Counted from the first letter of the stretch, positions 8,138 through 17,515 are shown. The stretch is DNA of 64,000 nucleotides from Paludibacter sp. (GCA_024710005.1 JANJVQ010000018.1:146764-210763); one strand, 5' to 3'. Translations and numbers: made by a program. The notes: a model not told the origin generated them from the sequence alone.

Positions 8138-10594
8138 ATGAAGTACGTTGATGTTGTTGTACCACTGCCGGTTTCAGGCACTTTCACATACGCTGTTCCC
8201 ACTGAGTGGACCGACAGCGTGCGGATTGGCATGCGGGTCGTGGTACAATTCGGAGCCAGAAAATTATATACCGGCATCATCACGGTAGTACATACCCAGG
8301 AGCCGACTTTATATAAGCCAAAAGAAATATTAAGTTTGCTCGACACTGAACCCGTACTGCGCAGGCCACAATACAAATTCTGGGAATGGATCAGCGGGTA
8401 CTATATGTCAACCATCGGAGAAGTTTATCAGGCTGCTGTACCTTCCGGACTAAAGCTGGAAAGCGAAACGGAAGTCTGTATCAATCCGGATTTCGAGGCT
8501 GACGAGGTTTTATCCGCAAAAGAACAGCAGGTACTGGATGCCTTGTCTGACACCAAACCACACTCCATTGCTGAATTAAACAAGTTTTGTTCGGTTACCG
8601 ACATCATGCCTGTAATTAAGAAGTTGTTGGACAAAGGTGCCGTGGAAGTGAATGAGTTTGTTTCAGAGAAGTTCAAAGCTAAAACGGAAGCATGTATCCG
8701 CCTGTCATCGACATTTTCAGAGGATCAAAAACTAAAAAGTCTTTTTGATAATTTATCAAGAGCGCCCAAACAGCTGGCCTTGCTGATGAGATACATAGAA
8801 CTTTCGAAATGTTTGAAAGCAAAAGACACTGAGATTGTTTTCAAGAAAACACTTTTTGAAAAGACAGGAATCAGTGCAGCCGTACTGAACAGCATGGTTG
8901 AAAAAGGTATTTTTGAAATTTATCAACAGGAAACGGGACGATTGGGAGTTGCCGCACTTGAAACGGCACAGGTTTATTCCCTGAATGATTTTCAGCAAAA
9001 AGCTTTATCCGCAATTGAACATCAATTCATTGAAAAGCCGGTTGTACTGCTGCACGGTGTAACTTCCAGCGGGAAAACCGAAATTTATACCCACCTGATT
9101 AACAAAACGCTGGCCGAAGGCAAACAGGTGCTGTATCTGGTTCCGGAAATCGCCCTGACTGCCCAGCTGACTTCCCGGCTTAAACGTGTATTTGGCAATA
9201 AACTTGGCATTTATCATTCTAAGTTTTCGGATGCGGAAAGGGTTGAAATCTGGAACAATGTATTACTCAATAAATCTTATGAAGTTATTCTGGGCGTGCG
9301 CTCCTCGATATTTTTACCGTTTCGCCACCTTGGCCTGGTGATTGTGGACGAAGAACACGAACCGAGCTTCAAGCAATACGACCCCGCTCCCAGGTATCAT
9401 GCCCGGAATGCAGCCATTGTTTTGGCTCATATGCATGGTGCTAAGACCTTACTGGGGACAGCCACTCCATCCATCGAAAGTTATTTCAACGCCCAAACAG
9501 GGAAATATGGTTTCGTGGAACTAAAGGAACGACACGAAGAAATGCAATTGCCGGAGATTCAGGTGGTGGACATGAAAGAGGCTTATCGTAAGAAACAATT
9601 TGAAGGTCACTTCTCTGACATATTACTGGAGAAAATTTCATCAGCCCTGAAGAACAAAGAGCAGATTATCCTCTTTCAGAACCGGAGGGGTTATGCTCCC
9701 TTTGTGGAGTGTAAAGCCTGCGCATACATCCCGAAATGCAAAAACTGTGATGTAAGTCTCACTTTACACGCTTCTGTGAACACGCTGAATTGTCACTACT
9801 GCGGTTATACCGAAAGGCTTCCGGATATTTGTCCCGTTTGCAAAACACCCGGACTTCAGACCCGTGGTTTTGGCACAGAGAAAATCGAAGAAGAAATTAA
9901 AAAGATTTTCCCTGATGCCCGCGTGCAGCGAATGGATTTTGACACCACCCGATCGAAGAAAGCCTACGAACAAATCATTGCAGCGGTGGAAAATCACAAA
10001 ATTGACATTTTGATTGGTACGCAGATGGTTACAAAAGGACTTGACTTTCAAAAGGTAAGTCTGGTGGGCATCCTGAACGCGGACAACCTGCTGAATTTCC
10101 CTGATTTCAGAGCGCACGAAAGAGCATTTCAGCTTATGGCCCAGGTAAGTGGCAGGGCCGGAAGAAAACACAAAAGGGGACTGGTCATTATTCAGACATC
10201 CACTCCGCAACATCCGGTTATCACACAAGTACTGCATCACGATTACCAGACTATGTACGAATTACAATTAACCGAAAGGCAGCAGTTTAAGTACCCACCC
10301 TATTACAGGATGATACAGATAACCCTGAAACACCGGGATGCGGCCGTCGTTAACCGGGTAGCCAAAGAGATGGCTGCCGAAATGAAGGCTGTTTTTGGCA
10401 ACCGGGTATTGGGACCCGTTATCCCTGCCATCTCTCGTATTCAGAACCTGTTTATTCGCCAGATACTTTTTAAAATTGAGACGGAAGCATCTTTACAAAC
10501 AGCTAAAAATTACCTGCAGGATATCATGCAACGTATGTTGTCGAAACAAGCATTTAAAAGTGTCAGAATAAGTTTTGATGTAGATCCGAATTAA
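8138..10594 (+). CDS. priA: Primosomal helicase PriA (N')
   Basis: Helicase that restarts stalled replication forks. The 818-residue protein has an N-terminal DNA-binding domain (about 1-250), Walker A GVTSSGKTEIYTHLI, the Walker B/DEEH motif (IVDEEHEPSFKQYD), and two zinc-binding sets of paired cysteines (CKACAYIPKCKNC, then CHYC and CPVC) typical of PriA. The ATG at 8138 (MKYVDVVVPL) was chosen over one 7 codons earlier because it matches PriA N-termini and lies 18 bp after a TATCTTTG box (8112-8119). birA follows with no gap. Confidence 0.95.
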   Translation: MKYVDVVVPLPVSGTFTYAVPTEWTDSVRIGMRVVVQFGARKLYTGIITVVHTQEPTLYKPKEILSLLDTEPVLRRPQYKFWEWISGYYMSTIGEVYQAAVPSGLKLESETEVCINPDFEADEVLSAKEQQVLDALSDTKPHSIAELNKFCSVTDIMPVIKKLLDKGAVEVNEFVSEKFKAKTEACIRLSSTFSEDQKLKSLFDNLSRAPKQLALLMRYIELSKCLKAKDTEIVFKKTLFEKTGISAAVLNSMVEKGIFEIYQQETGRLGVAALETAQVYSLNDFQQKALSAIEHQFIEKPVVLLHGVTSSGKTEIYTHLINKTLAEGKQVLYLVPEIALTAQLTSRLKRVFGNKLGIYHSKFSDAERVEIWNNVLLNKSYEVILGVRSSIFLPFRHLGLVIVDEEHEPSFKQYDPAPRYHARNAAIVLAHMHGAKTLLGTATPSIESYFNAQTGKYGFVELKERHEEMQLPEIQVVDMKEAYRKKQFEGHFSDILLEKISSALKNKEQIILFQNRRGYAPFVECKACAYIPKCKNCDVSLTLHASVNTLNCHYCGYTERLPDICPVCKTPGLQTRGFGTEKIEEEIKKIFPDARVQRMDFDTTRSKKAYEQIIAAVENHKIDILIGTQMVTKGLDFQKVSLVGILNADNLLNFPDFRAHERAFQLMAQVSGRAGRKHKRGLVIIQTSTPQHPVITQVLHHDYQTMYELQLTERQQFKYPPYYRMIQITLKHRDAAVVNRVAKEMAAEMKAVFGNRVLGPVIPAISRIQNLFIRQILFKIETEASLQTAKNYLQDIMQRMLSKQAFKSVRISFDVDPN

Positions 10595-11335
10595 ATGAAC
10601 GAACTTTATCATCATATCAGCGAAACGGCATCAACCAATGTGTTGATGAAAGAATTGTTGCGTAAAAATGAACTCCCGGAAGGTTTTGTGGTACATGCCG
10701 ACTTTCAGAGCCTCGGCAAAGGCCAGGGAAGTAACCAATGGGAGTCGGCAAAAGGTAAGAATTTGCTTTTCAGCTTGCTTTTACGTCCACATCACATCGC
10801 GATTGAAGATCAGTTTATCCTCTCGCAAATTGTATCCTTAGGCATTATTGATGTATTGCGCGATTTGTTTCCGGATGAAAAGACTGAATTCTCCATCAAA
10901 TGGCCCAATGACATCTATTGGCAGGACAAGAAGTTGGGTGGCATTCTGATAGAAAACACCTTACAAGGAAGAATCATCAATGCTTCAGTGATTGGAACCG
11001 GTCTGAACATCAATCAGGATGTGTTCTATTCTGATGCTCCCAATCCTGTTTCACTGAAACAAATCACAGGAAAAGAATTCCCCATTGATTTGATGCTGGA
11101 GGCCATTACCGGCAATATTCTCCGTTATTACTTTGAGGGAAGTCCGGAACTGGTTCGCGAACAATATATGGAGAATTTATACCGCAAAACAGGTTACCAT
11201 TCATATCGTAACAACGGAAAATCCTTTTCTGCCAAAATCACAGACATAAAAAAAGATGGGCAATTGATACTGGAGGATGTGAATGGTGATATAACGGGGT
11301 ATTATTTTAAGGAAATTGAATTTACCGCCCGATAA
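10595..11335 (+). CDS. birA: Biotin-acetyl-CoA-carboxylase ligase, monofunctional
   Basis: Attaches biotin to the carrier domain of biotin-dependent carboxylases. The catalytic-core features are visible: SETASTNVLMKE near the start, the biotinyl-AMP loop region in QSLGKGQGSNQWESAKGKN (corresponding to the GRGRxGR-type loop), the IKWPNDIYWQDKKLGGIL segment and the VIGTGLNIN strand. At 246 residues it lacks the N-terminal winged-helix DNA-binding domain of E. coli BirA, so it should not be a repressor. The ATG directly abuts the priA stop codon, and its last 14 bp overlap the facing esterase gene. Confidence 0.9.
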   Translation: MNELYHHISETASTNVLMKELLRKNELPEGFVVHADFQSLGKGQGSNQWESAKGKNLLFSLLLRPHHIAIEDQFILSQIVSLGIIDVLRDLFPDEKTEFSIKWPNDIYWQDKKLGGILIENTLQGRIINASVIGTGLNINQDVFYSDAPNPVSLKQITGKEFPIDLMLEAITGNILRYYFEGSPELVREQYMENLYRKTGYHSYRNNGKSFSAKITDIKKDGQLILEDVNGDITGYYFKEIEFTAR

Positions 11336-12611
11336 TTCCATCTGCCCATTTCCATGCAGCATCCCACATTTCCGGATAGGTATAATGTTCAATTTCCGGC
11401 ACGACACACAAAGTTTTAGGCGATGTAATGACATTATAAACCGAATAGGTTGAGGTGGGTGGACAAACCATGTCGTTGTAACCGAAACCAAAGAAAATCG
11501 GCGCTTTGAGGAGTCGTGCAAAATTCACAACATCGTAATAACCACTGGTCTTAACTTTCTCGGCTAAAACTGCCGGCACATCGTTATTATTTCTGAAAAT
11601 GTGTGGCCATCCGCCTGCTCTGTCATGCAGGTAACCGGTCATATCCGCCAATGCCGGATAAAAACAGATAGAACCTTTAATTCTCTGATCTAACGCAGCA
11701 GTAGTTACCGACAATGCGCCACCCTGACTACCTCCGTAAACCACAATATTGTCCCCATCAAATTCCGGTAAAGAAAAAATGTAATCTACTGCGCGAACAC
11801 AACCCAGATAAACACGTTTATAATACACATTATCTTTGTTGTCGAAATTGCTGGTACTATACATTTGTAAGGCGCCGGCACGCAAGTCGTCATAAACACC
11901 TTGCTCCATAGTCACTGGAATGCCATGTATGCCCATATCTAAGGTAATCATGCCCCTGTCAGCATTTTTCACATCACCTGAATACGGACGAACACCTGCA
12001 CCGGGAACCCTCAGCAAAGCCGGATATTTCCCTGGAGCCTTCGGCACACATAAAATACCGTACATACGCGAACCGGCACGGAAATTCTGAAAATTCAATT
12101 CGTATACATTGGTATTTGCCGTACATCTTTCGGGTAATAACCTAAGTTTGGCATCCATCGGAATCTTTTCGTTATCTGCTTTTGCCTTCTTCCAGAATTC
12201 CATAAAATCTGCCGGCATTTCAGCAGTTGGCTTTAGTATTTCGGGGGCAAAACCGGCTGTTCCTCTCCCTTCATATTCTTTGCCGTTGTAGTTGGCAAAA
12301 ACACGGCAACGCAGGAAACCCGGGGTTTTCATGCTACCACCTTCTATCTGTGTTTTACCATCTTTCAGGATTATTGTAGCTGTTTTGAAAGGAGGCATCA
12401 TGTCGAAAGACAACTCGTATCGAATTTCTATATCTTTTACCGGAATACCACTTTGGGTAACACTGATATCGAACTTCGCTTTTTTGTTTAACGCATAATT
12501 CCAGTCCTGACTATCAGGGACAACAGAAACTTTTATAAGTTGAACCTGTGGCTGGGCGAATAACAAGAGGGTACAACAGAATGCAAATGATAATAAGAAT
12601 GATTTTTTCAT
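11322..12611 (-). CDS. Secreted acetyl xylan esterase-like hydrolase (AXE1 family)
   Basis: Alpha/beta hydrolase of the acetyl xylan esterase / cephalosporin C deacetylase family, likely removing acetyl groups from sugars. From the ATG at 12611 the protein has a signal peptide (MKKSFLLSFAFCCTLLLFAQ), an N-terminal beta-sandwich-like region (about 20-130) and the catalytic fold: nucleophile motif VVYGGSQGGAL, the acid in GFGYNDMVCPP and the histidine in VPEIEHYTYP. The frame stays open 37 codons upstream, but that part runs through a palindromic repeat and is not credible protein. It stands alone, with no xylanase genes nearby; its 3' end overlaps birA by 14 bp. Confidence 0.85.
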   Translation of the reverse strand: MKKSFLLSFAFCCTLLLFAQPQVQLIKVSVVPDSQDWNYALNKKAKFDISVTQSGIPVKDIEIRYELSFDMMPPFKTATIILKDGKTQIEGGSMKTPGFLRCRVFANYNGKEYEGRGTAGFAPEILKPTAEMPADFMEFWKKAKADNEKIPMDAKLRLLPERCTANTNVYELNFQNFRAGSRMYGILCVPKAPGKYPALLRVPGAGVRPYSGDVKNADRGMITLDMGIHGIPVTMEQGVYDDLRAGALQMYSTSNFDNKDNVYYKRVYLGCVRAVDYIFSLPEFDGDNIVVYGGSQGGALSVTTAALDQRIKGSICFYPALADMTGYLHDRAGGWPHIFRNNNDVPAVLAEKVKTSGYYDVVNFARLLKAPIFFGFGYNDMVCPPTSTYSVYNVITSPKTLCVVPEIEHYTYPEMWDAAWKWADGIIGR

Positions 12612-12669
12612 GGTATGATATAATTTGTATTTGGTCAATATTGTAGAGACGTTGCATGTTGTCAATATC

Positions 12670-12697
12670 GTAGAGACGCAATGCATTGCGTCTCTAC
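12670..12697. repeat. Perfect 28-nt palindrome, copy 1
   Basis: A perfect palindrome (GTAGAGACGCAATG and its reverse complement) centred on ATGCAT. An imperfect half copy (GTAGAGACG) lies just upstream near 12643, within a direct repeat of TCAATAT-GTAGAGACG. The identical 28 nt occur at 55506-55533. It lies in the gap between the esterase and the DUF4834 gene. Confidence 0.85.
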
Positions 12698-12718
12698 AGT
12701 ATGGATGATTTATAACAA

Positions 12719-12961
12719 TCATTTCATTTCCTCGTAATCCACATATTCTCCTTCGTCTTTATCTATAATTTTCTTACTCTTTTCTGCGGAGTTGAAAGGA
12801 TTATACCTTTCATTTTGATCGCCATTGGGATTCTGACCATTTGAAAACGGATCTTTCCTGCGGCGAAACCCGAAAATAGAGCGTAGAAATCCCAGCACAA
12901 AGAGCAGGATAACGACTCCTATAATAAACACAAAGAATATCAGTGAAAAAAGAAATCCCAT
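12719..12961 (-). CDS. DUF4834 small membrane protein
   Basis: An 80-residue protein with one strongly hydrophobic helix at residues 3-30 (FLFSLIFFVFIIGVVILLF), a basic stretch (FGFRRRKDPF) and a charged tail ending EGEYVDYEEMK. This hydrophobic-basic-acidic layout matches the DUF4834 family, which I know as a small protein lying near ileS in Bacteroidota. The function is unknown. It follows ileS by 42 bp on the same strand and is probably co-transcribed with it. Confidence 0.7.
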   Translation of the reverse strand: MGFLFSLIFFVFIIGVVILLFVLGFLRSIFGFRRRKDPFSNGQNPNGDQNERYNPFNSAEKSKKIIDKDEGEYVDYEEMK

Positions 12962-13003
12962 TTTAATACTTTCTGATGTTCTGATCTTGAATCATCATTA
13001 GAT

Positions 13004-16000
13004 TCAGACCTTCTCAATTTTTATTTTTACAATATAATCTTCAAAATCAAGCTCAACCGGCGTATCAATCACATCAACCAATTGAATGGAAGTCGCCAGC
13101 GTTTGCGAAGCAATGTATTGTCCATAAGCCTCAACAGCCGCATTGATTTCATCCAAGCGTTCTATTACGATGTTAATTTTGTCTGTAATTTCCAGTCCGC
13201 CGGACTTACGCAGGTTCTGAATACGGTTTACCAATTCACGGGCAATCCCTTCGCGCAACAAATCATCGGTAACCGTGATATCGAGAGCAACGGTCAAACG
13301 ACCTTCATTGGCCACCAACCAACCCGGCATGTCTTCTGTGATGATTTCGACATCTTCTGCCAGAATCTCGACCTCTTCGTCTCCTATTTTCAGCAGATAT
13401 TTACCATCGCGTTCAATTTCGCTGATTTGTGATTTGCTAAAGGATGTCATCGCTATAGCAATATCTTTCATCAATTTGCCGTATTTTTTTCCCAACGTTT
13501 TGAAATTCGGTTTCACCTTTTTCACCAAGTTAACCATATCCGCATCTGCCGGTATAACTTCCAACTCTTTGATGTTTACTTCCGCTTTAATCAGTTCCGC
13601 GATATAACGAATCTGTTCGTAAGTTTGTTCGTCAGGTGCAGGCACCACGGCTTTTGTAAGCGGTTGACGAACTTTCTTCTCCGCTTTCCGGCGCAACGCT
13701 AATATCATCGAAGAAATCTGCTGTGCCTGTTGCATGCAGTTCTCTAAGTGTTTGTCAATAGCTTTTTCCTGACATTCGGGGAAGCGTGAAAGGTGTACAG
13801 ACTCAGATGTATCTTTTCCTGTGACTTTATTGAGGTCTAAAAACAATTGATCCGCATAGAATGGAGCGATTGGCGCCATCAGTTTAGCCACGGTTTCCAG
13901 ACAAGTATACAATGTCTGATAAGCCGAAAGTTTGTCCTGGTTGTATTCCCCACCCCAGTAACGTTTCCGGTTGAGGCGCACATACCAGTTACTCAGGTTT
14001 TCGCCCACAAAATCAGAGATTGCACGACCGGCTTTTGTAGGTTCGTAACTTTCGTAATACTCCGTAACATCTTTCACCAGTGTATTCAGCAGGGAGATAA
14101 TCCAGCGGTCAATCTCGGGACGTTTTTCCAATGCGATTTCTGCTTCAGTAAAACTGAAGTTGTCCACATTGGCATACAGCGCAAAGAAAGAATAAGTATT
14201 ATACAAGGTGCCAAAGAATTTCCTTCTGACTTCCTCAATTCCCTCTACATCAAATTTTAAGTTATCCCAGGGCGATGCATTGGTCATCATATACCAGCGC
14301 AACGGATCGGATCCATATTTCTCGATGGTCGTAAACGGATCCACCGCATTCCCCAAACGTTTTGACATCTTATTTCCGTTTTTGTCGAGTACCAGTCCGT
14401 TCGAAATAACACTTTTGAACGCGACTGAACCACGCACCATCGTGCTGATGGCATGCAGGGTGAAGAACCATCCACGGGTCTGATCAACGCCTTCACTTAT
14501 AAAATCAGCAGGGAAGAACGATCCTGATTCAACCAAGTCCTTGTTTTCAAAAGGATAATGCAATTGTGCATAAGGCATTGCACCCGAATCGAACCACACA
14601 TCAATCAGGTCTAATTCCCTTTTCATTGGTTTGCCCGAAGCAGATACCAGCACGATATTATCTACGAACGGTCTGTGTAAATCGATGTTTTCTACCGCAT
14701 AATTTTCAGCCGAATAAACACCCGGTTTAAAGTTCTTATACGGATTTTCAGTCATGAAACCAGCTTTGATTGACTGCTCAATTTCCAGCATCAATTCTGC
14801 TGTAGAACCGATGCAAATTTCTTCTGTTCCGTCTTCTGTTCTCCAGATCGGAAGTGGCGTTCCCCAATAGCGACTGCGACTCAGGTTCCAGTCCTGCAGG
14901 TTTTCGAGCCACTTGCCAAAACGACCTGTTCCGGTCGATTGCGGTTTCCAGTTGATGGTATTATTAAGAGTGATCATCTCATCGCGACAGGCCGTTGTTT
15001 TGATAAACCAACTATCAAGTGGGTAATAAAGTACCGGTTTGTCCGTACGCCAGCAATGCGGATAATTATGGACATGTTTTTCTATTTTGAATGCCAGTCC
15101 TTGTTGCTTCAGCATCACGCAGAGATCGATGTCCAGAGTAGTTTCACTATCTTTCAATGCTTCATCGTAGGCGTTTTTAACAAAACTACCGGCAAATTCT
15201 TTATACAGTTCAACATTAACGTTTTGAGCCACAAACTGAGCATCCAAATCATCTAATTTAAAAAACTTACCAGTCCTGTCAACCATCGGCTGACGATTGC
15301 CATCCTTATCAATCAGCAACAAAGCCGGAACACCGTGTTGTTTTGCCACCCGGTCGTCGTCGGCACCAAAGGTCGGTGCAATGTGCACGATACCCGTACC
15401 ATCTTCCGTTGTTACAAAATCACCTGTAATTACTTTGAATGCACCATTTCCCGGATTCACCCAGGGAATAAGCTGTTCATACTGAACCCCCATTAAATCA
15501 GCGCCTTTACATTCCCCTACAATTTCATAAGGAATATTTTTGTCTCCGGGCACATAATCTGTCAGTTTCAGTTCCGCGTTTTTCGGGTTGAAATGTGCTG
15601 CCACCAGGTCTTTTGCCAAAATCAGCGACACCGGAGCATGTGTATAAGGATTGAAGGAGTTAACCAACACGTAGCTGATGTTCGGACCCACGCACAAAGC
15701 CGTATTCGATGGCAAAGTCCAGGGAGTGGTAGTCCAGGCTAAGAAATACACCTCACCCCAGCCCTCCCCTGAGGGGAGGGAGGATGCCTTAAACAACTTT
15801 TGTAACTGTTCGGAATTTCTTTCTCCAACAGTTTCCCCTCCTTTGGAGGGGGTTAGGGGGAGGCGAAACTGCGCCACACAGGTTGTATCCTTCACATCAC
15901 GGTAGCATCCGGGCTGATTCAGCTCGTGCGTACTCAAACCGGTACCTGCAGCAGGAGAATAGGGTTGGATGGTATAACCCTTGTATAGCAATCCTTTGCT

Positions 16001-16501
16001 ATAAAGCTGTTTGAGCAACCACCACAAAGTTTCTATATAACGGTTATCGTAAGTAATATACGGATCATCCATATCGACCCAGTAACCCATTTTCTCAGTC
16101 AGATCTTCCCATTCTCTGGTATATTTCATCACATCACGGCGGCAGGCAGCGTTGTATTCCTCCACCGTAACAGTTTTCCCGATATCCTCTTTGGTGATAC
16201 CCAATGCTTTCTCAACGCCCAGTTCAACCGGCAAGCCATGCGTATCCCAACCCGCTTTTCTTTTCACCTGAAAACCCTGCATGGTTTTATAGCGGCAGAA
16301 GATGTCTTTAATCGCACGCGCCATCACGTGGTGAATCCCCGGCATCCCGTTGGCTGAAGGCGGACCTTCATAAAACACGAACGACGGCTTACCCTCCCGC
16401 AAGGCAACACTCTTATGAAACACGTCCTGCTCTTTCCAGAAAGAGAGCATTTTCTTATTGATTTCCGATAAGTTTAACTGAGAATATTCGTTGAATTTCA
16501 T
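13004..16501 (-). CDS. ileS: Isoleucyl-tRNA synthetase with an in-frame repeat insertion
   Basis: Charges tRNA-Ile; class Ia synthetase of 1165 residues. The HIGH-type motif is in GMPGIHHVMAR, the KMSKS-type motif in NGNKMSKRLGN, and the editing (CP1) domain has the threonine-rich WTTTPWTLPSN. Just before that peptide, about residues 213-249, an extra 37-residue stretch opens with LPLTPSKGGE and closes with LPSGEGWGE. It is encoded by a GC-rich palindromic repeat (15751-15863) quite unlike the flanking coding DNA. No frameshift or stop results, and all catalytic motifs are intact, so the enzyme is presumably active. The ATG at 16501 (MKFNEYSQLNLSEINKK) is the standard N-terminus. Confidence 0.95.
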   Translation of the reverse strand: MKFNEYSQLNLSEINKKMLSFWKEQDVFHKSVALREGKPSFVFYEGPPSANGMPGIHHVMARAIKDIFCRYKTMQGFQVKRKAGWDTHGLPVELGVEKALGITKEDIGKTVTVEEYNAACRRDVMKYTREWEDLTEKMGYWVDMDDPYITYDNRYIETLWWLLKQLYSKGLLYKGYTIQPYSPAAGTGLSTHELNQPGCYRDVKDTTCVAQFRLPLTPSKGGETVGERNSEQLQKLFKASSLPSGEGWGEVYFLAWTTTPWTLPSNTALCVGPNISYVLVNSFNPYTHAPVSLILAKDLVAAHFNPKNAELKLTDYVPGDKNIPYEIVGECKGADLMGVQYEQLIPWVNPGNGAFKVITGDFVTTEDGTGIVHIAPTFGADDDRVAKQHGVPALLLIDKDGNRQPMVDRTGKFFKLDDLDAQFVAQNVNVELYKEFAGSFVKNAYDEALKDSETTLDIDLCVMLKQQGLAFKIEKHVHNYPHCWRTDKPVLYYPLDSWFIKTTACRDEMITLNNTINWKPQSTGTGRFGKWLENLQDWNLSRSRYWGTPLPIWRTEDGTEEICIGSTAELMLEIEQSIKAGFMTENPYKNFKPGVYSAENYAVENIDLHRPFVDNIVLVSASGKPMKRELDLIDVWFDSGAMPYAQLHYPFENKDLVESGSFFPADFISEGVDQTRGWFFTLHAISTMVRGSVAFKSVISNGLVLDKNGNKMSKRLGNAVDPFTTIEKYGSDPLRWYMMTNASPWDNLKFDVEGIEEVRRKFFGTLYNTYSFFALYANVDNFSFTEAEIALEKRPEIDRWIISLLNTLVKDVTEYYESYEPTKAGRAISDFVGENLSNWYVRLNRKRYWGGEYNQDKLSAYQTLYTCLETVAKLMAPIAPFYADQLFLDLNKVTGKDTSESVHLSRFPECQEKAIDKHLENCMQQAQQISSMILALRRKAEKKVRQPLTKAVVPAPDEQTYEQIRYIAELIKAEVNIKELEVIPADADMVNLVKKVKPNFKTLGKKYGKLMKDIAIAMTSFSKSQISEIERDGKYLLKIGDEEVEILAEDVEIITEDMPGWLVANEGRLTVALDITVTDDLLREGIARELVNRIQNLRKSGGLEITDKINIVIERLDEINAAVEAYGQYIASQTLATSIQLVDVIDTPVELDFEDYIVKIKIEKV
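15751..15863. repeat. GC-rich palindromic repeat element inside ileS
   Basis: A 113-bp element with related inverted ends (CCTCACCCC... at the left, ...TTAGGGGGAGG at the right). Each end also folds on itself: CCCTCCCC (15762-15769) TGA GGGGAGGG (15773-15780), and CCCCTCC (15835-15841) TTT GGAGGGG (15845-15851). About 54 bp of ordinary composition lie between the hairpins. I recall such CCCCTCC/GGAGGGG repeats as intergenic elements in many Bacteroidota genomes; here it is translated. It is the only copy in the window. Confidence 0.85.
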
Positions 16502-16654
16502 ACAATTATATCATACAAATTTTTGAAGATGCAAATTTACAAAAAATATTCAAACAAAGGGGTAATAGTGAGTAGTGAATAGCGAATAGTAAATAGTAAA
16601 CTATTTTTTTTGTTTTCAAACTATTAACTACTTTTGGTGTTTAAATCAAACACC

Positions 16655-17077
16655 ATGAACACCACCCAACTCCTTACAGACCCGGATCAATTACCCGACA
16701 ACAAGCTGTTCGAAGGTATTCTTAGCAAACAACTTTTGCATACCTATCTGCAAATTGAGAACATTGTTTCAGCATTGGGTTTGAACGCGGAGTGGCGCTA
16801 CTACCACGATGGGAAAGCGTGGCTATGCAAAATAACCAACAAAAAGAAAACAATAGCCTGGCTTTCACTTTGGAATGATTGTATCAAAACCAGTTTTTAC
16901 TTTACTGAAAAAACGCGTGAAGGAGTCATGTTGCTGGACATCAACAATGATATTAAAACTTCTTTCGCTCAGGCAAAAACAATCGGGAAGTTAATTCCGT
17001 TAATATTAATCATTGAGCAGCCCAATCAGGCTGATGACTTTAAGAAAATAGCAGAATACAAAATGACTTTAAAATAA
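16655..17077 (+). CDS. DUF3788 family protein
   Basis: A 140-residue protein. The segment AEWRYYHDGKAWLCKITNKKKTIAWLSLWNDCIKTSFYFT, read in parts (WRYYHDGKAWLCKI, then KTIAWLSLW and KTSFYFT), matches the DUF3788 pattern of a W-x-YY-x-G-K-x-W strand followed by a K-T-x-x-x-L strand. The fold is thought to resemble DUF1801/YdhG-type proteins. Function unknown. The ATG at 16655 is preferred to one 7 codons upstream, because a TACTTTTG promoter-like box sits at 16629-16636, overlapping the longer start. It is followed 8 bp later by a DUF1801 gene. Confidence 0.65.
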   Translation: MNTTQLLTDPDQLPDNKLFEGILSKQLLHTYLQIENIVSALGLNAEWRYYHDGKAWLCKITNKKKTIAWLSLWNDCIKTSFYFTEKTREGVMLLDINNDIKTSFAQAKTIGKLIPLILIIEQPNQADDFKKIAEYKMTLK

Positions 17078-17085
17078 ACAACCCT

Positions 17086-17508
17086 GTGGCCGAAATAAAA
17101 ACCAAACAGAACGATGCTGATGTAGCAACTTTCATCAACACCTTCGCTGAAACCGAACTAAAAAAGAAGGACAGTTTTGAATTACTGAAACTCATGCAAA
17201 ACTTAACCGGTTTTGAACCTAAGATGTGGGGTGGTACAATCATCGGATTTGGGAGTTATCATTATAAATCAGAGCGTAGCCGGCAAGAAGGCGACTGGCC
17301 TCTCATTGGATTCTCGCCACGAAAAGCGGCTATCTCCCTCTATGTATATTCAGGTTGTGCCGGACAGGAAGCATTACTAAATGAACTGGGTAAATTCAAA
17401 ATGGGTAAAGGCTGTATTTATGTCAAGAAGTTATCTGACATCGATATTGAAATTTTAAAAATAATGATGCAACAAACCATAGAATTTCTTCAGACAAAAT
17501 ACAAATAG
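17086..17508 (+). CDS. DUF1801 domain protein
   Basis: A 140-residue cytoplasmic protein with the DUF1801 (YdhG-like) pattern: an N-terminal helical part (DADVATFINTFAETELKKKD), GFEPKMWGGTIIGFGSYHYK, then the GFSPRKAAISLYVY strand and a C-terminal lysine-containing KGCIYVKKLSDIDIEIL. The family's role is not known. I use the GTG at 17086 as start because it gives the best family N-terminus (MAEIKTKQND) and lies 8 bp past the DUF3788 gene. Together they look like a two-gene unit. Confidence 0.8.
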   Translation: MAEIKTKQNDADVATFINTFAETELKKKDSFELLKLMQNLTGFEPKMWGGTIIGFGSYHYKSERSRQEGDWPLIGFSPRKAAISLYVYSGCAGQEALLNELGKFKMGKGCIYVKKLSDIDIEILKIMMQQTIEFLQTKYK

Positions 17509-17515
17509 AAAATTA

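Noticed and set aside
9764-10240. 158-codon open frame on the minus strand
   Set aside because: Lies wholly inside priA, reads as antisense of conserved helicase motifs and shows no domain of its own.
12612-12722. 37-codon extension of the esterase
   Set aside because: Encoded by the 28-nt palindrome and its half copy; it would bury the signal peptide.
13847-14260. 137-codon open frame on the plus strand
   Set aside because: Antisense of ileS; a mirror of the synthetase codons.
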